NCBI GenBank assembly: GCA_964525965.1
Contig: CAZGKA010000110.1
Span: 1-5,683, forward strand
Reading direction: 5' to 3'
Source: Methanodesulfokora sp964525965
GTDB lineage: Archaea > Korarchaeota > Korarchaeia > Korarchaeales > Korarchaeaceae
DNA length: 5,683 bases
In this document: in pieces, positions 4,991 through 5,683 of the stretch
Layout: each line of letters starts with the position of its first letter
Numbering within the stretch: the stretch's first letter is position 1
Made by a program: the position numbers and the translations under genes
The notes under the pieces: model-generated
The model's database searches: none
What the model was told of the DNA's origin: nothing
What the model saw: the letters and a program-made list of their open reading frames with translations, nothing else

Positions 4991-5260
4991 ATGCCTAGCA
5001 TAAAAAGGCTGGTCCTCGATGTTCTCAAGCCTAGAGAGGTCTCACTATCGGATCTATCCACGAGGCTCTGTGAGATTGAGGGTGTGGACAGAGTAAGCAT
5101 AGTCGTCACGGAGGTCGACGCCACGACCGAGACTCTTAAAGCGACCCTGACCGGCGAGGCCGTGCCGTACGAGCTCGTCTGCAAGATATTTCAGGATAAT
5201 GGATGTGCCGTGAGGAGCGTTGATGAGATAGAGGTCGGCAAGGAGGAGGCTAAGGAGTGA
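4991..5260 (+). CDS. DUF211 family protein
   Basis: A small archaeal protein of 89 residues. It begins MPSIKRLVLDVLKP, very like Methanothermobacter MTH889 (RRLVLDVLKP near its N terminus), and keeps the DUF211 features LCEIEGVDRVSI, VTEVDATTETLK and the SVDEIEVG stretch at the end. DUF211 members fold as small alpha/beta domains and have been crystallised as rings, as I recall; their function is unknown. The frame is open back to ATG 4856, but I reject that start: the extra 45 residues have no family match, five of their seven Arg codons are CGN whereas all five Arg codons in the DUF211 body are AGG or AGA, and the TATA box and two hairpins lie inside. GTG 4982 (92 aa), 7 bases after GGAGGG (4969-4974), is the other possible start. 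The HAD gene follows after 4 bases. Confidence 0.88.
   Translation: MPSIKRLVLDVLKPREVSLSDLSTRLCEIEGVDRVSIVVTEVDATTETLKATLTGEAVPYELVCKIFQDNGCAVRSVDEIEVGKEEAKE
5254..5257 (+). promoter_or_regulatory. Ribosome binding site that fixes the TTG start of the HAD gene
   Basis: GGAG overlaps the last codons of DUF211 and lies 7 bases before TTG 5265. There is no in-frame ATG before the catalytic motif, so this site is the main support for the non-ATG start. Confidence 0.6.
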
Positions 5261-5264
5261 TAGC

Positions 5265-5683
5265 TTGAAGTTCCGTTACCTCATAACCGACCTCGACGGG
5301 ACGCTTGTGGACCTGAAGATAAACTGGGACTCCTTGAGGGAGAAGGTCAGGCAAGCAATGGGGTGGTGGGATCGACCACTCAGACCCCTAGGGGCCAGTA
5401 TTCCGAAGGCAGCGAATGGAGATGAGAAAGCCATCAAGAGAGCCTTCGATATCGTTGAAGAGGGAGAAACCGCGGCCGCTATGAGAGCCAAGCCCGAGGA
5501 TAAACTCATTTTGGTACTAGAGTCATTGAAATCACTTGGGATAAGAATGGGGCTTGTGACGATGCAGTCCATGAGGCCTGCCATCTTAGCCCTCTGCAGA
5601 TTGAGGATTCTCTGGTTCTTCGAGGTCGTGGTGACAAGAGACTTCAGTCTCAGCAGGAAAGAACAGATATTTATAGCCCTTAG
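5265..5683 (+). CDS. HAD-superfamily hydrolase (phosphatase-like), N-terminal part cut by right edge
   Basis: The frame starts at TTG 5265 and stays open to the window end (139 full codons). Motif I is TDLDGT (residues 8-13), with the nucleophile D9 and the acid/base D11. Motif II is the Thr of GLVTMQS, near residue 100. Motif III is probably the Lys of LSRKEQ, near residue 134. The final acidic motif lies beyond the edge. The order and spacing fit phosphoglycolate-phosphatase-like HAD enzymes, which remove phosphate from small molecules in the cytoplasm; the substrate cannot be told. TTG is chosen because GGAG (5254-5257) lies 7 bases upstream and because the next in-frame ATG (5358) would remove the catalytic DxD. 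The gene begins 4 bases after the DUF211 stop, with its binding site inside DUF211, so the two are probably one operon. Confidence 0.85.
   Translation, partial: MKFRYLITDLDGTLVDLKINWDSLREKVRQAMGWWDRPLRPLGASIPKAANGDEKAIKRAFDIVEEGETAAAMRAKPEDKLILVLESLKSLGIRMGLVTMQSMRPAILALCRLRILWFFEVVVTRDFSLSRKEQIFIAL

Noticed and set aside
4624..5184. 186-codon minus-strand frame across the VIT-like and DUF211 genes
   Set aside because: It is antisense to two recognisable genes, with Ser/Arg-rich low-information sequence and no ribosome site that I could identify.
5385..5394. Perfect palindrome CCCCTAGGGG, similar to CCCTAGGG at 178-185
   Set aside because: The second copy lies inside the HAD coding frame and the flanking bases match for only a few positions, so I take it as chance rather than a dispersed repeat or attachment site.

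Overview
The window looks like chromosomal DNA from a hyperthermophilic archaeon. The main evidence is a complete reverse gyrase, the hallmark enzyme of hyperthermophiles. It is supported by an archaeal-type RNase HII, a DUF211 protein, TATA boxes about 30 bases upstream of start codons, GGAG-type ribosome binding sites, and codon use rich in AGG/AGA (Arg) and ATA (Ile). A TACK-type lineage such as Korarchaeota is a guess from overall style only; no marker here fixes the phylum.

Layout from left to right. (1) Bases 1-86, minus strand: the first 28 codons of a secreted or membrane protein with a clear signal peptide, running off the left edge. (2) Bases 87-338: a divergent control region with TATA-like elements, a GC hairpin followed by T residues, an 8-bp palindrome and a 25-codon upstream reading frame. 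(3) Bases 339-3551, plus strand: reverse gyrase, full length, but with a degraded first zinc finger and a shortened insert in the first helicase domain. (4) Bases 3529-4176: RNase HII, overlapping the gyrase gene by 23 bases. (5) Bases 4260-4841: a five-helix membrane protein of the VIT1/CCC1 type, with its own TATA box and probably leaderless. (6) Bases 4842-4990: two tandem GC-rich hairpins followed by a TATA box. (7) Bases 4991-5260: a DUF211 protein. (8) Bases 5265-5683: the start of a HAD-family phosphatase, TTG start, cut by the right edge.

The functional core is the overlapping reverse gyrase / RNase HII pair. Reverse gyrase introduces positive supercoils, which oppose strand opening and R-loops; RNase HII removes RNA from DNA:RNA hybrids and embedded ribonucleotides. 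Their co-translation would tie genome topology to hybrid removal. RNase HII ends in a PIP-box-like tail, suggesting docking on the PCNA clamp. The VIT-like, DUF211 and HAD genes form separate units; DUF211 and HAD are only 4 bases apart and probably co-transcribed. I see no CRISPR array, insertion sequence, tRNA or rRNA. I did not find a clearly new system; the most unusual items are the remodelled reverse gyrase and the structured spacer upstream of DUF211.
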